Assembly (NCBI RefSeq): GCF_016881005.1
Contig: NZ_JACOPV010000025.1
Coordinates: 1 to 61,195, forward strand
Length of the DNA: 61,195 bases
Direction of reading: 5' to 3'
Origin: Pseudomonas arcuscaelestis
GTDB lineage: Bacteria > Pseudomonadota > Gammaproteobacteria > Pseudomonadales > Pseudomonadaceae
Shown here piece by piece: positions 17,801 through 27,463 of the stretch; the stretch's first letter is position 1; each line of letters begins with the position of its first letter. The notes under the pieces were generated by a model. It was given only the letters and a program-made list of their open reading frames with translations, did no database searches and had not been told where the DNA came from. Made by a program: the position numbers and the translations under genes.

Positions 17801-19479
17801 CGTCGTGAGTACAAACACCAGGCACGTGCACGCTGGCGTTGACTGACTGCGTAGTAGTTACCCTCCATCTCGACCCAGTTCCGACTGTTCGCACGAAACA
17901 GCCCGTCCTGGCTCTGGACCGGCGCAACGGGCGGTGCCTCACTACGGTAGGGGGTGATGTCTTGATTCCATAGGCGCTGGCTACCGTTTTCCAATTGTGC
18001 AGGGATCAGGCTATCGACCACCACCGAGCGCTGCCAGGCAACGCGCGCAGCATGCACGCTTGCACCTGTTGCCGCCACCGCCGCCAGGTCGATGCTGACA
18101 TTGAGCAAGTGATCCAGGGCTTCGTGAGTATCGCCCTCTCGCCAGGCTTGGATCCCATAGAAGCATCCTCGCAATAAATCCCAGACCGCCACGGCAAGTA
18201 ACATCGCACCGAGCACCGGCACGAACAACCCTGCCAGGTTGAGCAGGGTCCAGCCTTCGGCTGCCAGGCGCTCGTCGTGCGCACGCTGGACTTCGCGATC
18301 AACCGCTGCAGTCGGCATTGCGATCATTGCCGCGTCGTCCTTGATTCGCTTGATCCAGGCCTGGGCCAGGCTTTCGAACACATAGCCGTCAAAGGCGTGC
18401 ATGCGTTCTTGCAGATCGATGTTGGCCAGGTCGGACACCTGCGAGTAGCCGCTGATCACGCTGTTGAAGAAGCGTTGGCTGTCTCGGCGCCGCACGAAAC
18501 GACTGAAAAAGTGTTGATAGGTGTGCGTGCGCAGTCGCTTGCCCAAATCGTTGGCGAAATACCGCAACGAACGGTAGGCACGCCAAGGTGATTGAGGATC
18601 GCCAGGTATGTACACCAGTACCCGATTGCTGGAGCTATACCACGGACTGAGGCTGTCATCGCGCACATCGAGGACGACTATCTCCTCCAACCGGCATTCC
18701 AAGAGGCTCAACTGCTTGGGTATGACGTGATCATCGTTGAGGCTAATCGGACTTCGCAGCGTACACAGTTCAACAAGCAATTGGTGTTCGTCTTCCCTCA
18801 ACTGCCCCTTGATCCACGCGATGTGGGCATCTACCAACATTGTGTAGCGCTGCGCGCGCGCAATCAGCGAGGCTACTTGGCGGCGGCCCTCACCTGGCTT
18901 TTCGTCGACGGCATCGGCAGGTTCGAGCACCGAGTCCAGGTGGCTTTGATAGTGCTTGCCCAGATCCAGCTTTCGGCACAACTGAGCGAACTTGTCGGCG
19001 GTGGGCAGCACCGCCGTGGGGTCTTGGGTATCGAGCAAACCGTTACCGGCCAGGTAGCCCCCGGGCTGACTGTCTTGGGCCGTGAAGTTGCGCAGTGCCG
19101 CTTCCAGCAATGGCACATTGGAATACACCGCAGCCGTAATAGGATAACCAATAGGCTGGGGGGTGATTACCGGCTCCTTGCGGCCCATTCTGAATTGCAG
19201 GCGTTTGACGTCATACCCAGGCCCAAAGGTGGTACTCATAGCCTGCTGCAACAGCGCAAGGGTAAAACCTTCTACATCCTGTAACCCGGCCAGCACACTG
19301 CGCATACGCTGGTTGAAGTACAGGCTCAAGACCATCGCCTCTTTAAGCGCCGTCAACTGCGCAACACTGGCGCTACGCAGCCATGCAGGAAAAGCGCCGC
19401 TGATAAAGCCGTCCTGATAGTCCTCCAGGCTGCTTTCCAATGAACCTTTGATCGGGGTGTCGTCATTGCTCGCCGACAT
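14860..19479 (-). pseudogene. DUF6543 / leucine-rich repeat / NEL-type E3 ubiquitin ligase toxin, split by an in-frame amber codon
   Basis: Read through, this is a 1539-residue protein. ATG 19479 has AGGAGG 9 bases upstream; a TTG at 19488 is less likely. Residues 1-1040 resemble the dermonecrotic-toxin-like DUF6543 domain, with a hydrophobic pair near 410-470. Leucine-rich repeats follow at about 1060-1183 (LTHLELPNNRLTRLP, LSVVDLRNNQITQVP). A TAG at 15928-15930 (codon 1184) stops the frame exactly at the LRR/C-terminal border. The same frame then stays open to 14860 and encodes an NEL-like domain whose probable catalytic cysteine is Cys1321 in LTCQDSAALHLS. NEL ligases (IpaH/SlrP class) ubiquitinate host proteins. 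As it stands the gene makes a 1183-residue protein without the ligase domain, unless the amber codon is suppressed or is a sequencing error. Confidence 0.82.
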
Positions 19480-19555
19480 AGGCTTCAACCTCCTGTTGAA
19501 AATGCACAGGTTAGGTCTGCATACGGCGGCAATGTGCTAAGTATCTACGACCACC

Positions 19556-19619
19556 TCCTGCGCCGCTTGGCGCAGGAAGCAGTTGAGCCTACTCATACGC
19601 TTGCCCTTGCAGCAAGCGT
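19556..19619. repeat. two perfect inverted repeats between the toxin gene and the permease gene
   Basis: TCCTGCGCC-GCTT-GGCGCAGGA (19556-19577) is a 9-bp perfect stem with a tetraloop, and ACGCTTGC...GCAAGCGT (19597-19604 / 19612-19619) is an 8-bp perfect stem. Both lie downstream of the permease gene and upstream of the toxin gene, with no T-run. They could end permease transcripts by a Rho-assisted route. Confidence 0.4.
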
Positions 19620-19647
19620 AAGGTTTCAGAGCAGAAGGATCACCACG

Positions 19648-21066
19648 TCACGCCGCGGCTTTTTTCGCTGCGCGTATGTGCAGCACTGCGCCCATCAAGG
19701 CCACGACAATAGCCGCCGCAGCGGTCGAGAACACCAGTACCTGGTAGTCCGGCACAAATGCCATGGTCACCAGACAGCCGATGATGAACACGATCACCAA
19801 ATAGGTCAGCCACGGGAACAGCCACATTTTCAAGCGGATTTGCTTGCCTTCGGCCTCCAGCTTGCGACGCATCTTCAACTGCGAGAAGGCGATCACCAAA
19901 TAAACCAACAGGGCGATCATGCCGGTGGTGTTCATCAACACATCGAGTACGTCTTTCGGACGCAGCGTTTCGCTGAAGTTGATCAGCGCCACGAACACGG
20001 CCACAGAGCACGAACCGATGATCGAGAACACCGGTACACCGGTGCCTGCGCGGGTGATTTTGAAGAACGAGGGCGCATCGCCACGGGTCGACAGGGAAAA
20101 CAACATGCGCGAAGCGGTGTAGTGCGCCGAGATCAGGCAACTGCTCACCGACGTCAAAACCACGAAGTTCATCACCAGTTCGGCGCCAGGGATCCCCAGC
20201 AGTTCCAGGGTGCGACGGTACGAGCCGTAACCCGACTGGCCCATCAGTGGGTCATTCCAAGGTACCAGGGCAACGATCAGGAAGATGGAGCCAACATAGA
20301 ATAGGCAGATCCGCCACACCACCGAATTGGTCGCCTTGACGATTTGCTCGGATGGGTTTTTCGATTCGGCGGCAGCGATGGTCACAATTTCAGCGCCAAG
20401 GAACGCAAACATCACCCCGAGCATGGCCACCACAACCGCTTCCATGCCATTGGGCATAAAGCCCTGGGCGGTCAGGTTGCTCAGGCCGTGAACCTCCCCG
20501 GTAGGCCAGAGATTGAGCACTGCCATACCGCAGACCACAAGAAAACATATGATCGCCACCACCTTTATCAGCGCGAACCAGAATTCGAACTCACCGTAGT
20601 GCTTGACGTTGAAGAAGTTGACACTGATCAGCACCAGCGTGGTGGCCAGAACAAAGACATTGACGCTGACTGATGGGAACCAGCCATGCAGGATCTTGCC
20701 TGCCACATAGGCTTCCCAGGCCATGAGAATCACCCAGAACCACCAATACAACCAGCCGATAGTGAAACCTGCCCAACGGCCGATGGCGCGTTCGGCGTAG
20801 GTGGAAAACGAACCGGTATCAGGCGACGAGGTCGCCATTTCGCCCAGCATGCGCATGATCAGCACGACCAGGATGCCTCCGGCCAGGTAAGCCAGAATAG
20901 CCGCTGGGCCTGCGCTGTGGATCACGCTGCCGGAACCTACGAACAATGCGCCGCCAATGACTCCAGCGATCGACATCATGGTCAGGTGACGTGATTTCAG
21001 CGAAGCGCTGAGCTTGCTTTCGTGCTCCACCTTCCCTGAAGAAGTGGATGTGGATGTTGCGTCCAT
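19648..21066 (-). CDS. amino-acid permease, APC family (GABA-permease-like)
   Basis: 472 residues with twelve hydrophobic segments in the usual APC pattern. The N-terminal LKSRHLTMMSIAGVIGGALFVGSG matches the amino-acid transporter signature (AAT family, TM1), and FLGAEIVTIAAAESKNP in the middle corresponds to the conserved TM6-loop element. It sits in the inner membrane and imports an amino acid with protons. Closest in character to GabP (4-aminobutyrate) or the related D-serine/proline carriers; the substrate cannot be settled by eye. GAGG lies 9 bases before ATG 21066. It diverges from a MocR-type regulator 223 bases away, which is the probable regulator. No gabT or gabD is in the window. 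Confidence 0.86.
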   Translation of the reverse strand: MDATSTSTSSGKVEHESKLSASLKSRHLTMMSIAGVIGGALFVGSGSVIHSAGPAAILAYLAGGILVVLIMRMLGEMATSSPDTGSFSTYAERAIGRWAGFTIGWLYWWFWVILMAWEAYVAGKILHGWFPSVSVNVFVLATTLVLISVNFFNVKHYGEFEFWFALIKVVAIICFLVVCGMAVLNLWPTGEVHGLSNLTAQGFMPNGMEAVVVAMLGVMFAFLGAEIVTIAAAESKNPSEQIVKATNSVVWRICLFYVGSIFLIVALVPWNDPLMGQSGYGSYRRTLELLGIPGAELVMNFVVLTSVSSCLISAHYTASRMLFSLSTRGDAPSFFKITRAGTGVPVFSIIGSCSVAVFVALINFSETLRPKDVLDVLMNTTGMIALLVYLVIAFSQLKMRRKLEAEGKQIRLKMWLFPWLTYLVIVFIIGCLVTMAFVPDYQVLVFSTAAAAIVVALMGAVLHIRAAKKAAA

Positions 21067-21289
21067 CTGTAGCTACCTCGTGTTCTTTTTATGCAAGGAA
21101 ACTCATGAAACCGCAGCTGCCTGAATCTTCTTTAGCTAGCGATTACAGGGTGCTAATGTAAAAATGTATGTCACAGAGAGCCATGCACAGCACGATGCAA
21201 AGTTCACTGCACTGTACAGGCCGCCATTGCAGTACACCCCCGCCCTGAACGCGCCAGGCGTTACGCACCCCCGAAGGCAAAGCTTGCAA

Positions 21290-22711
21290 ATGTTTGATTT
21301 ACGCCCCGACGAATCGCCTCCCCTGGTCAATCAGATCATCAACAGGCTGCGCGAGCTGATCGAAAACCAGACCCTCAAGCCGGGCGCCAAAGTGCCCTCC
21401 ATACGGGCGTTTGCCGCGACCTACTCGGTGAGCACCTTTACGGTGGTGGAGGCCTACGACCGTCTGGTTGCCCAAGGCATGCTGGTGAGCCGAGGCAACG
21501 CAGGATTCTTCGTCAACCGCTCGGTGGTGGAATTGATCGACAGCCAGGCGAGCGGGCCTGCCGCAGGCAAGCCGGCGTTCAATTCCGAGTGGTACATGCA
21601 GCAGATCTTCGAAAGCCGCCGGCTGGCGCTGAAGCCTGGTTGCGGCTGGCTGCCCAACGACTGGATGTTCGAGGACGGGTTGCGGCGGGGCATGCGCCAG
21701 GTCGCCGGCAGCGTGCTGGAGCTCAGTGGCTATGGCGATCCGATGGGGCTGCTGGAGTTGCGCACACTGACCGCACAGAATTTGCAGCAAGACCTGCGCA
21801 TCGTCGCCCATCCCGCGCAGCTGATGCTCACCCACGGCGCCAGCCAGGCCCTGGACCTGGCCGTTCGCACGCTAGTGTGCCCAGGCGACGTCGTATTGGT
21901 GGACGATCCCGGTTACCCCAACCTGATGAGCATTCTGCGTTTTCAGGGAGCGACGCTGCTCGGTGTTCCGCGCACCCCTAACGGCTATGACCTCGATCAC
22001 CTGGAACGTTTGCTCGAACAACATCGTCCGACCGTGTTCTTCACGCAACCACACCTGCACAGCCCGACCAGTTCGTGCACACCCCTGGCACAGTTGCATC
22101 GATTGTTGCAGTTGGCCGCCAAGCACGATTTCCGCTTGGTGGAGAACAACCTTTATGCCGACATGATTGCCGAACCCCTGCCGTGCCTGGCCAGCCTCGA
22201 TCAACTGCAACAGGTGGTGTATATCGGTAGCTACTCGAAAAGCATTTCGCCCAACGTACGTGTCGGTTTCATGCTCTCCAACCCACAGTTGATGCAGCAA
22301 TTGTTGCAGCTGAAAATGCGCTCGGGCCTGACCACCTCGCAATTGATGGAGCGCGTGGTGTATGCGGCGATCACCGACGGGCGTTGGCGCAAGCATCTCA
22401 AACGCTTGCGCCAACGCCTGGCCGAGGCCCAGCGGGAGGTCAGCGAACAGCTCTCGCGGCTAGGCTTTGAACGTTTTATCGAAAGCGATGAGGGCATGTA
22501 TTTATGGGCCCGTCACCCTGCTATCGCCAACAGCGCTGCGCTGCTCGATGACGCCCTGGCTCAAGGCATGATGCTGGGGCCAGGGCAGCTATTCATGGTG
22601 GACTCACAGCCCACCGGGTGGATGCGTTTCAACGTCGCCTTCAGCACCGATCCGCAGCTGTGGGAGAAGCTGGAAAAACTGCTGGTCAAGCACGCCCGAC
22701 GCGGGCAGTAA
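21290..22711 (+). CDS. MocR-type (GntR/aminotransferase) transcriptional regulator
   Basis: 473 residues from the ATG at 21290; the longer in-frame start is unlikely because the GntR domain begins right after this Met. Residues 5-75 are a GntR winged helix (VPSIRAFAATYSVSTFTVVEAYDRL). Residues 110-470 are a fold-type I aminotransferase-like domain with the PLP-binding lysine in YIGSYSKSISP. MocR proteins use bound PLP, often as an aldimine with an amino acid, as the sensor. The gene diverges from the amino-acid permease, so it probably regulates that permease. Members known to act this way include GabR and TauR. Effector identity is open. Confidence 0.9.
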   Translation: MFDLRPDESPPLVNQIINRLRELIENQTLKPGAKVPSIRAFAATYSVSTFTVVEAYDRLVAQGMLVSRGNAGFFVNRSVVELIDSQASGPAAGKPAFNSEWYMQQIFESRRLALKPGCGWLPNDWMFEDGLRRGMRQVAGSVLELSGYGDPMGLLELRTLTAQNLQQDLRIVAHPAQLMLTHGASQALDLAVRTLVCPGDVVLVDDPGYPNLMSILRFQGATLLGVPRTPNGYDLDHLERLLEQHRPTVFFTQPHLHSPTSSCTPLAQLHRLLQLAAKHDFRLVENNLYADMIAEPLPCLASLDQLQQVVYIGSYSKSISPNVRVGFMLSNPQLMQQLLQLKMRSGLTTSQLMERVVYAAITDGRWRKHLKRLRQRLAEAQREVSEQLSRLGFERFIESDEGMYLWARHPAIANSAALLDDALAQGMMLGPGQLFMVDSQPTGWMRFNVAFSTDPQLWEKLEKLLVKHARRGQ

Positions 22712-22728
22712 CGCCTGGTTGGCGGCCA

Positions 22729-23760
22729 TTAGCGGGGCAGACACCAGTCACGCTTGTCGGCAAAAAATGCCCGTGCATTGTCTTCAAGACTGTCCAGGTG
22801 ATACCCACCTTCCTGAACGATCAGGCAGGGTATGCCCATCTCACGAATACGCTCACCCAAGGTGGCGAAACCTTCACGACTGACGGCAACCTTGCTCTGC
22901 GGATCCAGCTCGAAGATATCGAAGCCCAGTGACAGCACCAGCACTTGCGCACCAAAATTCTTCACTGCCGCTAGGGCAACGTCCAACTGAGCGAGAAAGT
23001 CCGCTTCGCTGGCGCCATGAGCCATTGGCAAATTGAGGTTGTAACCCTCCCCTGTGCCGCTTCCACGCTCATCGGCAAAGCCGGCTACGCCGGGGTAGAA
23101 GTTGGTCGGGTCGCCGTGAACGGAGACATACAACACATCGTCGCGCTCATAGAAGATCTCCTGAATGCCTTGACCGTGATGCATATCGGTGTCGAGGACG
23201 GCGACGCGACTGAAGCGCTCACGCAACACCTGGGCCGCAACGGCGGCGTTATTGAGATAGCAGAAGCCACCGGCTGCTTCGGCGCGGGCGTGGTGTCCTG
23301 GCGGCCGGCACAAGGCATAGGCAGCAGGTTCACCCTCGAGCAGCGCCTTGGCTGCAGCTACTGCGCTTTGTGCCGACCAGTAGGCCGAGCGCCAGGTCAA
23401 TTCACCCACCGGGCAGCTGCCATCGGCCAGGTAGCGGGCGGCCTGGGCAAGTATGCCGCGCAAGGCATTGGGTTCGCGCACAAAGATGTTTGACATGACT
23501 TCGTCGCCCCAGTCCTCTGGAATTTCCTTCCAACGCTGATGCGCTTCTTCAAGAAACGTCAGGTACGGGGCACCGTGCACAGCCAGCAAGGGTTGCAACC
23601 CCGCGTCTTCTGGCTGGGCTATATCAAAGCCTAGGTTCTTCGCGGCCTGCAGCAGATGCTGCGCACGTTCCGGCACTTCCTGCGGGGTGCGCATCTGCCC
23701 GCGCGAGTAGTAACTGCGGGGATGATGCAGCAGCTGTTCGGGGTGAAAGTAGCAACGCAT
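22729..23760 (-). CDS. histone-deacetylase-family amidohydrolase (acetylpolyamine amidohydrolase-like)
   Basis: 343 residues, ATG at 23760 preceded by AAGGAG; the longer frame is a spurious extension. The class I/II deacetylase core is intact: His dyad in PPGHHARAEAAGG, zinc ligands in VLDTDMHHGQG and LSLGFDIFELDP, and the transition-state Tyr in EGGYHLDS. In pseudomonads this subfamily deacetylates N-acetylputrescine or N-acetylcadaverine. It is the last gene of a three-gene operon, 10 bases after an M20 amidase gene and downstream of an MFS carrier gene, so import, carbamoyl or amide cleavage and deacetylation could be successive steps on one N-acylated compound. That pathway is inferred from neighbourhood only. 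Confidence 0.88.
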   Translation of the reverse strand: MRCYFHPEQLLHHPRSYYSRGQMRTPQEVPERAQHLLQAAKNLGFDIAQPEDAGLQPLLAVHGAPYLTFLEEAHQRWKEIPEDWGDEVMSNIFVREPNALRGILAQAARYLADGSCPVGELTWRSAYWSAQSAVAAAKALLEGEPAAYALCRPPGHHARAEAAGGFCYLNNAAVAAQVLRERFSRVAVLDTDMHHGQGIQEIFYERDDVLYVSVHGDPTNFYPGVAGFADERGSGTGEGYNLNLPMAHGASEADFLAQLDVALAAVKNFGAQVLVLSLGFDIFELDPQSKVAVSREGFATLGERIREMGIPCLIVQEGGYHLDSLEDNARAFFADKRDWCLPR

Positions 23761-23770
23761 GGGCTTCTCC

Positions 23771-25000
23771 TTATGCAACTCGGCCAGCGCGGGCCAGTAC
23801 GGCGTTAAGCAACACGTCGGCGCCTTGGCGCACGTCCTCGGGCAATACATCTTCAGCCTCGTTATGGCTCAAGCCGCCCACGCAAGGGATAAAAATCATC
23901 GCCGTCGGGCAATAGCGTGCCAGCAGGATCGCATCATGGCCGGCACCGCTGACGATTGATTGCTGGGCATAACCCAGGCCATCCACCGCCTGCTGCACTG
24001 CGGCAACGCAATCAGCATCAAAAGGGGTGGCTGGACTAACCCAGTGCCGGCTGATGCTGATCTTAAGCCCGCGCTGACCGGCGATAGCCTGCAAGCGCCT
24101 AGTGACCTGTAGCTCCATTTCCTCAATTGCGCTGTCGAGGTGGTGGCGCAGGTCCACGGTGAACTGCAACAGCCCGGGAATGGTATTGCGCGACGATTTG
24201 CTGATGCTCAATTCACCAACGGTGGTCAGGCCGTGAGGCGCGAAATCACTGGCCAACTGTTCGATCGCCTGGATCATCGGTGCGGCGCCGTAAAGTGCAT
24301 CCTTGCGCAGCGGCATGGGGGTGGTGCCTGCGTGAGCAGCCATGCCTTGAACTTGAACATCGAGCCAACAAATGGCCTGCCCGCCGCTGACCACGCCAAT
24401 GCTCTTGGCGTTGTCTTCAAGAATCGGGCCTTGCTCGATATGTGCCTCGAAGTAGGCATCCACGGCGCCACCCAGCGCTCGCTGTCCGGCGAAGCCTATA
24501 CGCTGCAATGCCTCGGCAACACTGACGCCCTCGGCGTCGCGCACCGCCAATGCATCTTCTAGTTTCATCGTGCCGGTAAACACGGCAGAACCAAACATTG
24601 CCGGTGTGAAACGGGCGCCCTCTTCATTGGTCCACACCGCTATTTCCAGCGGTTTGCGGGTGTGGATCTGCAGCTCATTAAGGCGGCGCACCACTTCAAG
24701 CCCGGCCAATACACCGTAGACACCGTCAAAGCGTCCCCCTTCAGGCTGGGTGTCGAGGTGACTGCCCATCATCACTGCAGCGGCCTCGGCCTCGGTTCCG
24801 GGGCGACGGGCAAAAAGATTGCCGATAGGGTCGACGCTAAGGGTCATTCCCGCCTCACGACACCAGTGGGCGAACAGTTCGCGGCCCGCTTTGTCCTCGC
24901 CGCTCAAGGCCAGCCGGCAACTGCCACCACGGGCCGTTGCACCGATTTCGGCCATGGCCATCAGGCTCGCCCACAGGCGTTCGCCGTTGCTTTTCAACAT
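23771..25000 (-). CDS. M20-family amidase (hydantoinase/carbamoylase type)
   Basis: 409 residues starting at ATG 25000, which has GGAG 8 bases upstream; an ATG at 25021 has no ribosome site. Metal-site motifs of the family are visible: GSHLDTQPEGGRFDGVYGVLAG, WTNEEGARF, EAHIEQGP and the final GLSHNEAED. These define the N-carbamoyl-L-amino-acid hydrolase / allantoate amidohydrolase / beta-ureidopropionase group, dinuclear-metal enzymes that cleave an N-carbamoyl or ureido group. It lies 28 bases after the MFS gene and 10 bases before the deacetylase-like gene in one operon. Which ureido substrate is used cannot be told from sequence. Confidence 0.9.
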   Translation of the reverse strand: MLKSNGERLWASLMAMAEIGATARGGSCRLALSGEDKAGRELFAHWCREAGMTLSVDPIGNLFARRPGTEAEAAAVMMGSHLDTQPEGGRFDGVYGVLAGLEVVRRLNELQIHTRKPLEIAVWTNEEGARFTPAMFGSAVFTGTMKLEDALAVRDAEGVSVAEALQRIGFAGQRALGGAVDAYFEAHIEQGPILEDNAKSIGVVSGGQAICWLDVQVQGMAAHAGTTPMPLRKDALYGAAPMIQAIEQLASDFAPHGLTTVGELSISKSSRNTIPGLLQFTVDLRHHLDSAIEEMELQVTRRLQAIAGQRGLKISISRHWVSPATPFDADCVAAVQQAVDGLGYAQQSIVSGAGHDAILLARYCPTAMIFIPCVGGLSHNEAEDVLPEDVRQGADVLLNAVLARAGRVA

Positions 25001-25028
25001 CGCGACTACTCCAGTATTCATTGATAAG

Positions 25029-26333
25029 TCAGGCCATTTCCAGGCGACGCGCCATGGCATGGCGATGCGCCAGGGCCAGCACGCAGAGCAGCGAAATCGT
25101 CGCGATCAAGCTGTAGAACACCGCCATCGGCCACCACTGACCGACAAATTTATGCGCCAGCCAAGTGCCTACCAGCGGGGTCAGGCCACCGGCGATAGCC
25201 CCGCAGACCTGATAGGCCATGGAAATGGCGGTATAGCGCACGCGGGTATCGAACATGCCACTGACGTACCCTGCAATCACTGCGTAAAAGGACGCCATGC
25301 ACACTACCGCCAAGGCAATACCCACAATGATCAGTGGGGCCTGGCCGGAGCTGACAAGCACGAACATCGGATAAGGCGAGGCAATGGCCAGCAACGACAC
25401 CAGACACAGGAAACGCGTAGCCCCGATCTTCTCTGCCACCCAGGCGGCCAGGGGCTGAATGCAAAACTGGATGATCGCCACCACAAACAGGCATTCCAGA
25501 ATCAACGAGCGCGGCAACTCCAACTGCTGGGTGCTGTAGGCGATCATGAAGGTATTGGTGAAGTACACCCCGGCAATGCCAAGGGTATTGGCGCCAATGC
25601 ACAGCAACAGGGGGCGCCAGGCCGTGCGCAGCACTTCCATTACTGGCGCCTGCTCTTTGCGCTTGGCCTTGCTAGCCTGCTCGCGGCTGGCGAGAAACTC
25701 CGGCGATTCGTTAACGCCCAGGCGAATGGCCAGGCCAACCAGCAGCAACAAGGCACTGGCCAAGAACGGCAAGCGCCAGCCCCAGGTCATCAGCTGTTCT
25801 TCAGGCAAACGCGTCACCGCGCTAAAGGCCAGCAACGACAGAATCAGGCCTGCCGGGCTGCCCAGCTGTGCGAAGGAGGCAAAGAAATTGCGTCGCCCCT
25901 TGGGCGCATGCTCGCCGGCCATCAACACCGCCCCACCCCACTCACCACCCACGGCAATGCCTTGGACAATGCGCAGCAGAATCAGCAGCACCGGCGCCGC
26001 GGCACCGATCTGGGCATATGTCGGTAACAGGCCAATGCACACCGTGACCACACCCATCATCACCAGGGTAATCACCAGTGACTTTTTACGCCCGATCCGG
26101 TCGCCGATATGGCCGAAAATAATGCCGCCCAACGGCCTTGCGAAAAACCCCACGGCGAAGGTGCCGAAGGCAGCCATGGTACTGAACAGCTTGTCGTCGG
26201 AGGGAAAGAACAAGGCGCCAAACACCAGCGCCGCGGCAGTGGCGTAGATGTAGAAGTCATACCACTCGATCATGGTGCCGATAAAGGCGGCAGCTGCAGC
26301 CCGGCGTGGCTGGGGTGAAGCGGAAGGCTTCAT
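25029..26333 (-). CDS. MFS transporter, metabolite:H+ symporter (MHS) type
   Basis: 434 residues with twelve hydrophobic segments. The opening FIGTMIEWYDFYIYATAAALVFG is the hallmark of MHS-type carriers (KgtP, ShiA and ProP relatives), and the loop 2-3 motif GHIGDRIGRKKSLV is intact. It is an inner-membrane proton symporter, probably for a carboxylate or zwitterion. First gene of an operon with the M20 amidase and the deacetylase-like hydrolase, hence the likely importer of their substrate. It diverges from the LysR gene across 167 bases, which should hold both promoters and the LysR site. Confidence 0.88.
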   Translation of the reverse strand: MKPSASPQPRRAAAAAFIGTMIEWYDFYIYATAAALVFGALFFPSDDKLFSTMAAFGTFAVGFFARPLGGIIFGHIGDRIGRKKSLVITLVMMGVVTVCIGLLPTYAQIGAAAPVLLILLRIVQGIAVGGEWGGAVLMAGEHAPKGRRNFFASFAQLGSPAGLILSLLAFSAVTRLPEEQLMTWGWRLPFLASALLLLVGLAIRLGVNESPEFLASREQASKAKRKEQAPVMEVLRTAWRPLLLCIGANTLGIAGVYFTNTFMIAYSTQQLELPRSLILECLFVVAIIQFCIQPLAAWVAEKIGATRFLCLVSLLAIASPYPMFVLVSSGQAPLIIVGIALAVVCMASFYAVIAGYVSGMFDTRVRYTAISMAYQVCGAIAGGLTPLVGTWLAHKFVGQWWPMAVFYSLIATISLLCVLALAHRHAMARRLEMA

Positions 26334-26500
26334 GGGTCAGGCTCCTTTGATTATTTTTCTGGCAGGAGGAACGGTAGGTCCGCGGCGTTCTGATGACGTC
26401 TGTATGACAACGATTTTTCGTCTCGGGGCTATGATTAGTCAATTTTCTATTTATTATTTGCACTATTAGCCATCGTTATATTCAAACAGCGGAACCCGCC

Positions 26501-27463
26501 ATGCCTGACCGCCTGCTCAACGACCGCCTTGACTGGAACCTGCTGCGCACCTTTCGGGTGATTGGCCAGGAACTCAGTATCAGCCGCGCTGCAGCGCGCT
26601 TGCACCTGACCCAACCCGCGGTGAGCCAGGCGCTCAAGCGCCTGGAGGAACAGCTCGGTCGGCAACTGATCGCCCGCCGTGGTCCGCGCTTTGCCCTGAC
26701 TGAAGTGGGCGAGCAGATATTTCATTTGGCCGGGGAAATCTATGGGCAGATGTCGCAGATCGGCGGGGTTCTGGAAGAGCCTGCCGACGAAGTGATTGGC
26801 AAAGTGCGGCTCCTGATGATCAGCCGTATTTTCTGCGACTGGTTCGACCGCTTTCTTGCCGATTTCCATCGCCAGCATCCACGTGTGGACCTTGAGATCG
26901 ACGTGATGCGCAGCTCCGACATCGTCAGTGCTCTACAGGAAAAAACTGCAACACTGGGCCTGAGCCTCAATCGCCGACCGCAGCCGCGCCTGCAACAGCG
27001 TTTGTTTCTGCGTCAGCGTTATGCCTTCTTCTGTGGCAAACATCATGGACTGTTCGGCAAGCACGATGTCGCCGAGGGCGATCTGCAACGTGAGAACTTC
27101 GTCAGTTTCACCAGCGACCAGATCGGCGGCATGCTTTCACCGCTGACCATTTTCCGCGACCAGCAAGGCTTCAGTGGACGCATTGTCGCGTCCTCACCGA
27201 GCCTGGAAGAAGTGCGGCGCCTGGTCATTGCCGGGTTTGGCATTGGTTGTTTGCCGGCCCATGTGGTGGCGGCGGATGCCAAGGCCGGGTTGCTCTGGCA
27301 ACTGCCGCCCCATGAAGGCATTGCCGATGTAGACATTCATCTGCTGTGGAACCGAGAGCAACGCATGAGCCGGGCTGAATCATTGTTCATCGATACGCTG
27401 CAGGAGCACGCGGCTAACGAAAATCCCGACTGCGAACATCCAGCCCCTGCAACAACGGACTGA
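26501..27463 (+). CDS. LysR-family transcriptional regulator
   Basis: 320 residues. The N-terminal winged helix (LDWNLLRTFRVIGQELSISRAAARLHLTQPAVSQALKRLE) is typical LysR. The co-inducer-binding domain runs from about residue 95 to 300. It diverges from the MFS / M20 / deacetylase-like operon and is its natural regulator. The last 16 codons overlap the 3' end of the convergent dnaE2 gene by 50 bases; the tail after HAANENPD looks unconserved, so a stop may have been lost and the frame extended. No effector can be named. Confidence 0.9.
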   Translation: MPDRLLNDRLDWNLLRTFRVIGQELSISRAAARLHLTQPAVSQALKRLEEQLGRQLIARRGPRFALTEVGEQIFHLAGEIYGQMSQIGGVLEEPADEVIGKVRLLMISRIFCDWFDRFLADFHRQHPRVDLEIDVMRSSDIVSALQEKTATLGLSLNRRPQPRLQQRLFLRQRYAFFCGKHHGLFGKHDVAEGDLQRENFVSFTSDQIGGMLSPLTIFRDQQGFSGRIVASSPSLEEVRRLVIAGFGIGCLPAHVVAADAKAGLLWQLPPHEGIADVDIHLLWNREQRMSRAESLFIDTLQEHAANENPDCEHPAPATTD

